A DNA stretch of 64,000 nt, taken from positions 87,349-151,348 of the forward strand of contig NZ_QTUV01000008.1 of the NCBI RefSeq assembly GCF_003435815.1, given 5' to 3'. The stretch's first letter is position 1, and each line of letters begins with the position of its first letter. Positions 54,193 to 62,281 of this stretch are shown here, piece by piece. The stretch comes from Dorea sp. AM10-31 (lineage in GTDB: Bacteria; Bacillota; Clostridia; Lachnospirales; Lachnospiraceae). A program made the translations under genes and the position numbers. The notes under the pieces are model-generated. The model did not search any database, was not told the DNA's origin, and worked only from the letters and a program-made list of their open reading frames with translations.

Positions 54193-55065
54193 ATGAACGA
54201 AAAAAAGAAAATATGCTGTACGTTTGAGAATGTGAAAGAAGTTGCAGTTATGTCGGTTGCCGTGGGGATCATTGCATCGGCTGTTTACTTTTTCCTGATT
54301 CCGAGCCAGACATCAATCAGCAGTGTATCGGCGCTGGCAATCATTCTTGCACATTATGTGTCGCTTCCGGTATCGAGTGTTACCATGATCCTGAATGTAG
54401 TTCTGCTGGTGATCGGATTTCTGACCTGTGGGAAAGAATTTGGCGCGAAGACAGTATATACCAGTATTTTACTGCCGCTTTATCTGGCAGTCTTTGAGAA
54501 AATTTTTCCGGATTTTCAGTCTCTGACAGAAAGTACGGAACTGGATGTGTTATGTTATATTTTAGTTGTAAGTATCGGACTCGGCATTTTGTTCAATATG
54601 AATGCATCTTCCGGTGGATTGGATATCGTAGCGAAGATGATGAACAAGTATCTGCATATTGAACTGGGAAAGGCAATGTCCATTTCCGGGATGTGTGTAG
54701 CGCTTTCTTCAGCGCTGATTTATGATAAGAAAGCAGTTGTTTTGAGTATACTGGGTACATACTTCAACGGAATTGTGCTGGATCATTTTATATTTGGACA
54801 GAATGTGAAACGTCGTGTTTGCATCATTACAAAATATGAACAGGAAGTGCGGGAGTTTATCCTGCATGAATTGCACAGTGGTGCGACATTCTATGAAGCA
54901 ATCGGTGCATATAATATGGAAAAATACAGAGAAATCATTACAATTGTGGATAAAAACGAGTATCAGAAACTAATGAATTACATTATCCACAAAGATCCGG
55001 AAGCTTTTGTTACGGTTTACACAGTGGCAGATATGCGCTATCGACCGAAAGTCAGATCGTTTTAA
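54193..55065 (+). CDS. YitT family membrane protein, second copy
   Basis: 290 residues from ATG 54193. Shares with the 30310-31170 gene the family plan: four to five membrane segments, an ASSGGLDIVAKMMNKYLHIELG motif and a C-terminal DUF2179 domain (HSGATFYEAIGAYNMEKYREI ... DPEAFVTVYTV). Divergence between the two copies is high, so they are old paralogues, not a recent duplication. Function unknown. Confidence 0.85.
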   Translation: MNEKKKICCTFENVKEVAVMSVAVGIIASAVYFFLIPSQTSISSVSALAIILAHYVSLPVSSVTMILNVVLLVIGFLTCGKEFGAKTVYTSILLPLYLAVFEKIFPDFQSLTESTELDVLCYILVVSIGLGILFNMNASSGGLDIVAKMMNKYLHIELGKAMSISGMCVALSSALIYDKKAVVLSILGTYFNGIVLDHFIFGQNVKRRVCIITKYEQEVREFILHELHSGATFYEAIGAYNMEKYREIITIVDKNEYQKLMNYIIHKDPEAFVTVYTVADMRYRPKVRSF

Positions 55066-55097
55066 AAGAGGCGGAAGAAAGGAAGAGGAAATAAAAA

Positions 55098-55838
55098 ATG
55101 GAAAAGATGGACGTGCTGGAGATGTTAAGAGAAGCAGAAGATATATATGTCATATATTCGGCTTGTACGAATATGCCATTTGTCTACTGTGATCCGGAGA
55201 CTTATGATGATGAAGTGATCCTATTTGACAGTGAAGAAGAAGCAAAAAAACAGGCAGACAGAATGTTGGATGCCAAAATTCCGGTAAGACTTGTAAATGT
55301 GAAGAAGGAACACAGACTGGAATTTTTCACAGGTCTGTTTCCGATGGGAGTAAACTGTATTCTGGTTTGTACCGGTGAAGAGAAAGTGCAGGTACAGTTA
55401 AATGATCTGGTTATAAGAACAGCAGAAGAGGATCTTCCGGAGGATGAACCGAGAATTGAGAATCCGGAACTTCACCTGACAGCGCTTTATTTTGTACAGG
55501 AGCTTCGCCGAAATCCGGAAGAGATGACAGAAGAGATGGATGCGTTGAATGAAGAGATGATGGCGCATTTCTATGAAGGAAAATATCTGGTTGCAGTACA
55601 GGAAGACAATCAGATTCCGGCACTTCGCAGAACAAGTGGAAAAGTATATCAGCCAATCTTTACAGATCTGATGGAATTTGTAAAGTTTGATAAGGAACAG
55701 AAATACAGAGCATTGATCATGGATGCAGAGACGGTAGCAAAGCAGCTCCCGGATGGGATGGAAGGTGTAGCGATCAATCCATTTGGAGTAAATGTGCTGC
55801 TTGATATTTCAAAATCTACAGCAAGTGAAGAAGAATAA
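55098..55838 (+). CDS. SseB-like protein
   Basis: 246 residues, soluble, acidic. The C-terminal part EGKYLVAVQEDNQIPALRRTSGKVYQPIFTDLMEFVKFDK matches the SseB N-terminal-domain pattern (a strand set with YQPIFTD and a conserved EF). Residues 1-110 form a second, related-looking half with YVIYSACTNMPFVYCDPETYDDEVILFDSEEEA, so this may be a tandem SseB fold. Function unknown; SseB-like domains are common in actinobacteria and Firmicutes. AGGAAGAGG upstream; terminator follows. Confidence 0.75.
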   Translation: MEKMDVLEMLREAEDIYVIYSACTNMPFVYCDPETYDDEVILFDSEEEAKKQADRMLDAKIPVRLVNVKKEHRLEFFTGLFPMGVNCILVCTGEEKVQVQLNDLVIRTAEEDLPEDEPRIENPELHLTALYFVQELRRNPEEMTEEMDALNEEMMAHFYEGKYLVAVQEDNQIPALRRTSGKVYQPIFTDLMEFVKFDKEQKYRALIMDAETVAKQLPDGMEGVAINPFGVNVLLDISKSTASEEE

Positions 55839-55898
55839 ATGATGATATAACCTACAGAACCTGCCATTGGCAGATTCTTTCGGATGCTATGGCAACAA

Positions 55899-55927
55899 AA
55901 AGGCGGACAGTAGAAACTGTCCGCCTT
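55899..55927 (+). terminator. Terminator after the SseB-like gene
   Basis: AAGGCGGACAGT-agaa-ACTGTCCGCCTT. Confidence 0.8.
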
Positions 55928-56029
55928 CGCTGTCTTAATCTCATTTTTCGTGTATTACTTTTAAATATCTAAAATCCAGTTACTTTATATAGTTAAAAGG
56001 TACATCTAAATTTCGATTAAATCTGGCTC

Positions 56030-56227
56030 TTAGAGCTTCGTTACGTTCACTGCCTGAGGTCCCTTGGCGCCTTCTGTTACATCAAACTCAACTTCCTGTC
56101 CTTCTTCAAGAGACTTGAAGCCTTCCATATTCAGTCCTGAGTAGTGTACGAAAACGTCTTTGCCGGATTCATCAGAGATGAAACCATAGCCTTTTTGGTT
56201 GTTAAACCATTTTACTGTACCTTTCAT
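56030..56227 (-). CDS. Cold-shock protein, CspA family
   Basis: 65 residues from ATG at 56227-56225 (TGGAGGT upstream). A five-strand OB-fold RNA chaperone: [20 protein letters not shown] holds RNP-1 (KGYGFI) and DVFVHYS holds RNP-2, which bind single-stranded RNA and DNA. It is monocistronic, with its own sigma-A promoter and a hairpin at the very 5' end of the transcript, which suggests control at the mRNA level as in other cold-shock genes. Confidence 0.95.
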   Translation of the reverse strand: MKGTVKWFNNQKGYGFISDESGKDVFVHYSGLNMEGFKSLEEGQEVEFDVTEGAKGPQAVNVTKL

Positions 56228-56262
56228 GATGATACCTCCATAAAATGAAAAATAATAGATCC

Positions 56263-56293
56263 AGTGTAATCTGATGTCAGCCAAGATTACACT
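56263..56293 (-). promoter_or_regulatory. Hairpin at the 5' end of the csp transcript
   Basis: Perfect 9-bp stem AGTGTAATC / GATTACACT with a 13-base loop, starting within a few bases of the predicted transcription start. Confidence 0.55.
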
Positions 56294-56298
56294 CCGTT

Positions 56299-56327
56299 AC
56301 TTTAACATGTTTTGATAAAGAAGTCAA
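56299..56327 (-). promoter_or_regulatory. Promoter of the csp gene
   Basis: On the minus strand TTGACT, 17-base spacer, TAAAGT. Confidence 0.7.
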
Positions 56328-56400
56328 CAAAAACGAAAGGGCTTTTGGCGATTTTACACAAAAGCAACAGCGCGTTTCGACATTTGCCGGTATCCTTTCC

Positions 56401-56429
56401 TTGACGAAAGAGTATGGAACGTGTAAAGT
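56401..56429 (+). promoter_or_regulatory. Promoter of the first enzyme I gene
   Basis: TTGACG (56401-56406), 17-base spacer, TAAAGT (56424-56429). Confidence 0.65.
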
Positions 56430-56480
56430 ATATTTAGGAGATTTTACGCAAATATTTCGAAGAAGTGAGGATATAATAGT

Positions 56481-58106
56481 ATGATTACATTAACGGGGAA
56501 GAAAATTTCAGAAGGGATCGCAATCGGAAAGCTTTCTTTATATAAACGTGATATTAAAGAAATCAAACGGATTTATGTAAAAGATATTGAAAAAGAAGTT
56601 GCCCGTTTTCAAAAAGCCAAAGATAAGGCATTTATGGAACTGAAAGTGATGCATACTTCTTCTATCAAAGAAGTGGGAGAGGCGAATGCAGCTATTTTCG
56701 AAATGCAGCAGCAGATTTTAGAGGACGAGGAATTTGTCGGAAAGATTACGAATATCATTCTGGAAGAGAAGCTGAATGCAGAATTTGCAGTCTCCCATGC
56801 AGCTGAAGAACTGATCAAGAACGGACCGGAAGAAGATAAGAATTACCTGAAAGGGCATGATGCAGATATTCGCGATGTGGCGATCCGCCTGATCCGGATC
56901 CTGTCCAGAAGCTGGAAGGATCGTCTGCTTTCAGATGAACCATTTATTCTGGCTGCATCAGAGCTTTATCCAAGTGAGGCAATGCAGTTAGAGAAGTCCA
57001 AGGTACTTGGTTTTGTGACGCGTTATGGAACGATCAATTCCCATACGGCAGTGATTGCCCGTACAAAAGGAATCCCGGCAGTCATCGGACTGGGTGATGC
57101 GCTGAAGAAAGAGTACGATGGAAAGACGATCATCATTGACGGATTTGAAGGAAAGGTTTACATCGAGCCGGATTATACAACGATCACGCAGATGAAGAAG
57201 CGACAGGACGCTAACCATGAGAAGACGCGGAATCTGGAACGGCTGAAAGGAAAAGAGAATATTACACAGAGCGGTCAGAAAATTGATATCTGTGCGAATA
57301 TCGGTAACAGAGAGGATATTGAGAATGTAATCCGAAGTGACGCCGGTGGAATCGGGCTGTTCAGAAGTGAGTTCCTGTATATGGAGAATGGTGGAAAGCT
57401 GCCAACAGAAGAGCAGCAGTTCCAGACATATAAGCTGGCAGCAGAATCAATGGGGATCAAGCGAGTTGTGATCCGTACAGCAGATCTTGGCGGAGAGAAG
57501 CAGGCGGCATGCTTTGAAATCGGACCGGAGAAGAATCCGTCCATGGGTTACCGTGGAATCAGAGTATCGCTGGAGAAAGAAGATATGTTTAAGACGCAGC
57601 TCCGTGCAATTTTAAGAGCTTCTGTATATGGTAATGTTGCAATTATGTTTCCAATGATCGCTACTGTGGAAGAAGTAAGAAGTGCAAAGCTTCTGTTAGA
57701 GAGAGCGAAAAAAGAGCTGAGTGCCGAGAAGACCGCTTATAATAAAGAAATCCAGGTCGGCGTAATGATAGAGACACCGGCGGCAGTCATGATTAGCGGA
57801 GAACTTGCAAGAGAGGTTGATTTCTTCAGTATCGGAACGAATGATCTGCTGCAATTCACACTCGGAATGGATCGTGAGAATGAGCGGATGGAGAAATATT
57901 TTGATCCGCACCATCCGGCGATACTTAAGATGCTGCGTATTGTAGCTAATAACGTTCATCTGGAAGAAAAGCCAATCAGTATCTGCGGAGATATGGCGGC
58001 AGATCTGTCATTGACAGAATTTTTCCTGCAGATTGGCATTGATGAATTATCAGTAGCACCGGGGCAGGTACTGGCGCTTCGTAAGAAGATCCGCGAGATC
58101 CAGTAG
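56481..58106 (+). CDS. ptsI: PTS enzyme I (stand-alone copy)
   Basis: 541 residues. Transfers phosphate from PEP to HPr, feeding all PTS sugars. Active-site His188 is in the TINSHTAVIARTKG motif, the PEP-binding region has DLGGEKQA and GVMIETPAA, and the catalytic Cys is in ISICGDMAAD. It has its own promoter and a terminator and has no HPr beside it. A second enzyme I with the same active-site position is at 62282-63904. Confidence 0.93.
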   Translation: MITLTGKKISEGIAIGKLSLYKRDIKEIKRIYVKDIEKEVARFQKAKDKAFMELKVMHTSSIKEVGEANAAIFEMQQQILEDEEFVGKITNIILEEKLNAEFAVSHAAEELIKNGPEEDKNYLKGHDADIRDVAIRLIRILSRSWKDRLLSDEPFILAASELYPSEAMQLEKSKVLGFVTRYGTINSHTAVIARTKGIPAVIGLGDALKKEYDGKTIIIDGFEGKVYIEPDYTTITQMKKRQDANHEKTRNLERLKGKENITQSGQKIDICANIGNREDIENVIRSDAGGIGLFRSEFLYMENGGKLPTEEQQFQTYKLAAESMGIKRVVIRTADLGGEKQAACFEIGPEKNPSMGYRGIRVSLEKEDMFKTQLRAILRASVYGNVAIMFPMIATVEEVRSAKLLLERAKKELSAEKTAYNKEIQVGVMIETPAAVMISGELAREVDFFSIGTNDLLQFTLGMDRENERMEKYFDPHHPAILKMLRIVANNVHLEEKPISICGDMAADLSLTEFFLQIGIDELSVAPGQVLALRKKIREIQ

Positions 58107-58152
58107 TTTATGATTGCCAGGAGCGTAGCAGTTAAAAATATATAGATGTTAT

Positions 58153-58206
58153 AAAAGGATTTTTGTTTTTTGTGCAGTTTGCACGAAGATAAAAGTCCTT
58201 TTTTGA
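58153..58206 (+). terminator. Terminator after the first enzyme I gene
   Basis: AAAAGGA / TCCTTTT with an inner GTGCA / TGCAC hairpin and a T6 run. Confidence 0.7.
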
Positions 58207-58214
58207 TGATTATT

Positions 58215-58306
58215 TTTGACTGAAAATGATTGACTTTGACTGAAAATGGTTGTAGTATAAGCATAAAGATGAATGAAGATGAATGAAAGTGATTGAAAAT
58301 GAAAGG
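58215..58306 (+). promoter_or_regulatory. Promoter and repeated operator of the fructose operon
   Basis: TTTGACTGAAAATGATTG (58215-58232) is repeated at 58235-58252 with one change, a 20-base period. Further TGAATGAA/TGATTGAAAATGA copies run to 58306. A promoter TTGACT (58230-58235), 17-base spacer, TAGTAT (58253-58258) lies inside. Repeats of TGAAAAT-like half sites are the usual target of DeoR-type FruR. Confidence 0.6.
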
Positions 58307-58315
58307 ATGAAGGGA

Positions 58316-59065
58316 ATGCTTGCAGAAGAAAGATATAGCGAAATCCTTCGTGTTGTAAATGAAGAACATGCGGTTACAGTCCAGGAACTGACAGAACTTC
58401 TGGACACTTCGGAATCTACAATACGAAGAGATCTGACAACACTTCATAAGCGGGGCGAGCTGGTGAAAGTACATGGTGGCGCAACCGCAGTAGAATCTGG
58501 ATATACAACAAAGGATGCGGCGTTGTCTGTACGAAGAGACCTGAACCGTGAAGTAAAGCAGAAAATTGGCAAATATGCGGCGACACTTGTTCAGGCAGAT
58601 GATTTTGTATATCTGGATGCCGGAAGTAGCGTGGATATAATGATTGATTATCTGACACAGGCAGATGCAGTCTATGTAACGAATTCCATTGGCCATGCAC
58701 AAAAGCTGCTGCAGAAAGGCTTTCGTGTCATTCTGATCGGTGGAGAGCTGAAAGCGATAACAGAAGCAATCGTCGGAGCCGATGCCATTTCCGGACTTCG
58801 TAAATATAATTTTACGAAAGGTTTCTTCGGAACAAACGGTGTACATCCGGATGCAGGATATACCACACCGGATATTGCTGAAGCAATGGTAAAAGAAAAA
58901 GCAATGGAGCAGTGCCGTGAATGTTTTGTTCTTGCGGACGCGACGAAGATCAATCAGATCTCATCGGTTACTTTTTCTGCATTTGAAGATGCAAAGCTGC
59001 TCACAATAGGAATAGCAGATGAAAAATATAAAAAATATAAAAATGTTATGGAGGTTGAGGCATGA
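58316..59065 (+). CDS. fruR: DeoR-family regulator of the fructose operon (FruR-like)
   Basis: 249 residues from ATG 58316 (AAAGGA seven bases upstream; ATGs at 58283 and 58307 are in frame but poorly placed). N-terminal winged HTH: ERYSEILRVVNEEHAVTVQELTELLDTSESTIRRDL. The C-terminal sugar-phosphate sensor domain has the DAGSSVDIM and GGELKAITEAIVG motifs of DeoR proteins that bind phosphosugars, here probably fructose 1-phosphate. It heads fruR-fruK-fruA-ptsH-ptsI, overlapping fruK by four bases, and is likely autoregulated by the repeats upstream. Confidence 0.9.
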   Translation: MLAEERYSEILRVVNEEHAVTVQELTELLDTSESTIRRDLTTLHKRGELVKVHGGATAVESGYTTKDAALSVRRDLNREVKQKIGKYAATLVQADDFVYLDAGSSVDIMIDYLTQADAVYVTNSIGHAQKLLQKGFRVILIGGELKAITEAIVGADAISGLRKYNFTKGFFGTNGVHPDAGYTTPDIAEAMVKEKAMEQCRECFVLADATKINQISSVTFSAFEDAKLLTIGIADEKYKKYKNVMEVEA

Positions 59066-59982
59066 TTTACACAGTTACTTTTAACCCCTCTCTGGATTAT
59101 GTAATCCAGGTGGATAAGCTTGTGCCGGGTGAGATTAACCGGACAACACATGAGGCTGTTTATCCGGGGGGCAAAGGAAATAATGTTTCCGTAATCCTGT
59201 CGAATCTGGGACACTCCAGTAAAGCGCTTGGCTTTACCGCTGGTTTTACAGGAGAGGCATTAGAAAATATGCTGAAGGAATTTGGATGTGATACTGCATT
59301 TATAAGACTCCCGGAAGGTTCCACAAGAATCAATGTGAAGATTAATGCAGGCGAAGAGACAGAGATCAACGGACAGGGGCCGGTGATCACAGAAGAAGCA
59401 CAGCAGGCATTATTTGAACAGCTGGATGCATTAAAAAAAGAAGATATACTCGTACTTGCAGGAAGTATTCCGAATACACTTCCGTCTGATATTTATGAAC
59501 GGATTCTGGAACATTTACAGGGAAGAGGAATTCATTTTGTGGTGGATGCGACGAAGGAACTTCTCCTGAAAGTATTAAAGTATCATCCGTTCCTGATCAA
59601 GCCAAACAATCATGAACTTGGCGAAATGTTCGGAGTGACATTAAAGACCAGGGACGAGATTGTGACTTATGCGAAGAAACTGCAGGAGATGGGAGCGGAA
59701 AATGTACTCGTATCCATGGCAGGTGATGGCGCCATTCTCTTGACAGAAGATGGCATTATATATAAAGCAAAACCACCAAAAGGAAAAGTTCTGAACTCAG
59801 TGGGAGCAGGAGATTCTATGGTGGCAGGATTTCTGACCGGATATTTGAATACCGGAGAATATGAAAAAGCATTCCGGCTTGGTGTTGTGACTGGAAGTGC
59901 GACAGCTTTTCAATACTGGCTGGCGACAAAAGAAGATATCGTTGCATTGATGGAAGATAAACCAGAAACTTATGGATTATAG
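59062..59982 (+). CDS. fruK: 1-phosphofructokinase
   Basis: 306 residues. Phosphorylates fructose 1-phosphate, delivered by FruA, to fructose 1,6-bisphosphate. A PfkB-family kinase: N-terminal TFNPSLDYVIQVD, the PGGKGNNVSVILSNLG motif (residues about 34-49), and the C-terminal GAGDSMVAGFLTGYL catalytic-Asp motif. Overlaps fruR (ATGA) and is 11 bases from fruA. Confidence 0.95.
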   Translation: MIYTVTFNPSLDYVIQVDKLVPGEINRTTHEAVYPGGKGNNVSVILSNLGHSSKALGFTAGFTGEALENMLKEFGCDTAFIRLPEGSTRINVKINAGEETEINGQGPVITEEAQQALFEQLDALKKEDILVLAGSIPNTLPSDIYERILEHLQGRGIHFVVDATKELLLKVLKYHPFLIKPNNHELGEMFGVTLKTRDEIVTYAKKLQEMGAENVLVSMAGDGAILLTEDGIIYKAKPPKGKVLNSVGAGDSMVAGFLTGYLNTGEYEKAFRLGVVTGSATAFQYWLATKEDIVALMEDKPETYGL

Positions 59983-59993
59983 GAGGAAGAAAG

Positions 59994-61931
59994 ATGAAGA
60001 TCGTAGACTTGCTGAAAAAAGAAAGTATTGATCTGAACGGAACTGTCTCAGATAAGAAAGAGACGATTGAGAAAATGGTTTCTCTGATGGCAGCTGGAGG
60101 AAACATCACAGATGTGGAGCGTTATAAGGAAGGAGTTTTCTTAAGAGAAGAAGAAGGAACAACCGGTATCGGTGAAGGAATTGCGATTCCGCATGCGAAG
60201 ACAGATGCAGTAGCGAAGCCCGGACTTGCAGCAATGGTTGTAAAAGATGGTGTGGATTATGATTCGCTGGACGGAGAACCGGTACATCTTATTTTCCTGA
60301 TCGCGGCACCGAACACAGAAGATAATGTACATCTGGAAGTACTGAGTCGTCTGTCCATGCTTCTGATGGATGATGACTTCCGCGCGAATCTGCAGAGTGC
60401 AGAGTCAGTAGAGGAATTTCTTGGATATATTGATGCAGCAGAAAAAGCAAAATTTCCGGATGAAGCAGAACAGGAAGAAAAGCGGGAAGAAAAACCGGCA
60501 GAAAAAACAGGCTACCAGATCCTTGCAGTTACGGCATGTCCGACTGGAATCGCACACACATACATGGCAGCGGAGAGTCTGGAGAATAAAGCAAAAGAGA
60601 TGGGGTATACGATCAAAGTTGAGACAAATGGTTCCGGTGGAGATAAGAACGTGTTGACTGCAGAAGAAATCGCAGCATGTGACTGTATCATCATTGCAGC
60701 AGATAAAGATGTCAGAATGGCAAGATTCGCTGGTAAACCGGTAATCATGACGAAGGTAGCAAACGGAATCAGCAAAGCAGAAGAGCTTATCACAAAGGCA
60801 ATGAGTGGCGGAGTTCCGGTTTATCACAACAAAGGTGGCGAAGAAGCTTCCATGAGCAGTGAAGGTGAGAGCCTTGGACGTAAGATCTACAAGAGTTTGA
60901 TGAATGGTGTCTCCCATATGCTTCCGTTCGTCATCGGCGGCGGTATTCTGATCGCACTTTCTTTCCTGGTAGATGCCGGAAACGCCGGAACAGATACCTT
61001 TGGTAACGGAACTCCATTGGCACATTTCCTGAATACAGTAGGAAATACATCCTTTGGAATGATGTTCCCGGTACTTGCGGGATATATCGCAATGGCGATC
61101 GGAGACAGACCGGCACTAATGCCAGGTATTGTCGGTGGTCTGCTCGCAAAAGCAGGAACCTCTATCTTCCTTCCGGAAGAGAAATGGATCTCATCCGGAT
61201 TTTTCGGAGCACTGATCGCAGGTTTTGTAGCAGGATATCTGATGTTGCTGATTAAAAAACTGCTGGAGAAACTTCCAAAAGCACTGGAAGGGACCAAACC
61301 GGTTCTGTTATATCCATTCTTTGGAATTCTGGCAATGGGTGCAATCATGATCTTTCTCGTAAATCCGCCGGTTGGAGCATTTAACACATGGCTTTACAAC
61401 GGACTGGCAGGAATGGGAGAATCCAGCAAAGTTCTTTTGGGAGCACTTCTCGGAGGAATGATGTCCATTGATTTCGGAGGGCCGTTTAACAAAGCAGCGT
61501 ATGTATTTGGTACTGCGGCGATCGGAAGCGGACAGTTTGATATTATGGCAGCGGTTATGATCGGAGGAATGACTCCGCCAATCGGAATCGCACTTGCAAC
61601 AACATTTTTCAAGAGCAGATTTACAAAGAGCGAACAGCAGACAAGTATTACAAACTACATCATGGGATTATCCTTTATTACAGAAGGTGCCATTCCATTT
61701 GCAGCATCCGATCCGCTTCGTATCATCCCACCTTGCGTAGTCGGTTCTGCTGTAGCAGGAGCATTATCTATGGCATTTGGATGCGGTTCCCGAGCACCTC
61801 ACGGAGGAATTTTCGTAGTTGGTATTATGGAACATGCACCGATGTTTTTACTGGCACTTGTTATTGGCTCTATTATAACGATGGCAGGAATTGTACTGTT
61901 GAAGAAACCATTGACAGATCAGACAAAATAA
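59994..61931 (+). CDS. fruA: PTS fructose transporter subunit IIABC
   Basis: 645 residues. Imports fructose as fructose 1-phosphate. Domain order IIA-IIB-IIC: the IIA domain has His67 in GIAIPHAKTD, the IIB domain (about residues 173-270) has Cys182 in VTACPTGIAHTYMAAE, and the IIC domain (from about residue 300) has eight or so helices with GGILIALSF and GGPFNKAAY motifs. A Glu/Lys linker joins IIA and IIB. Downstream HPr and enzyme I supply the phosphate. Confidence 0.95.
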   Translation: MKIVDLLKKESIDLNGTVSDKKETIEKMVSLMAAGGNITDVERYKEGVFLREEEGTTGIGEGIAIPHAKTDAVAKPGLAAMVVKDGVDYDSLDGEPVHLIFLIAAPNTEDNVHLEVLSRLSMLLMDDDFRANLQSAESVEEFLGYIDAAEKAKFPDEAEQEEKREEKPAEKTGYQILAVTACPTGIAHTYMAAESLENKAKEMGYTIKVETNGSGGDKNVLTAEEIAACDCIIIAADKDVRMARFAGKPVIMTKVANGISKAEELITKAMSGGVPVYHNKGGEEASMSSEGESLGRKIYKSLMNGVSHMLPFVIGGGILIALSFLVDAGNAGTDTFGNGTPLAHFLNTVGNTSFGMMFPVLAGYIAMAIGDRPALMPGIVGGLLAKAGTSIFLPEEKWISSGFFGALIAGFVAGYLMLLIKKLLEKLPKALEGTKPVLLYPFFGILAMGAIMIFLVNPPVGAFNTWLYNGLAGMGESSKVLLGALLGGMMSIDFGGPFNKAAYVFGTAAIGSGQFDIMAAVMIGGMTPPIGIALATTFFKSRFTKSEQQTSITNYIMGLSFITEGAIPFAASDPLRIIPPCVVGSAVAGALSMAFGCGSRAPHGGIFVVGIMEHAPMFLLALVIGSIITMAGIVLLKKPLTDQTK

Positions 61932-62007
61932 GTTAATTAATTGATATAGAAGTATTTTAGTTGTAAGTAACAAAAAATTATAATAAAGAGAAAAGGAGAA
62001 CAAAAAA

Positions 62008-62265
62008 ATGAAAGAATTTAAGTATGTAATCACAGATCCAGAAGGAATCCATGCAAGACCGGCAGGACTTTTAGTAAAGAAGGCAGCCTCCTATGCATCA
62101 ACAATTATGATCGGCAAAGGTGAAAAGAGCGCAGACGCTAAGAGAATCTTCGGTGTTATGGGACTTGGAGTGAAAAACGGAGAAGAAATCTTCATGACAG
62201 CAGAAGGTGCTGACGAAGCAGAAGCAATCGAAGGAATGGAACAGTTTTTCAAAGAGAACCTGTAA
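62008..62265 (+). CDS. ptsH: Phosphocarrier HPr with Arg at position 46
   Basis: 85 residues. Carries phosphate from enzyme I to IIA. The catalytic His15 is in GIHARPAG. In Firmicutes the HPr kinase site Ser46 sits just before IMGVMSLG; here the aligned residue is Arg46 (DAKRIFGVMGLG). Regulatory phosphorylation and CcpA signalling through this HPr should therefore not occur; the alignment is by eye. AAAGGAG upstream. Lies 76 bases after fruA and 16 before ptsI. Confidence 0.93.
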   Translation: MKEFKYVITDPEGIHARPAGLLVKKAASYASTIMIGKGEKSADAKRIFGVMGLGVKNGEEIFMTAEGADEAEAIEGMEQFFKENL

Positions 62266-62281
62266 GAAGAGGTAGAAGGCT

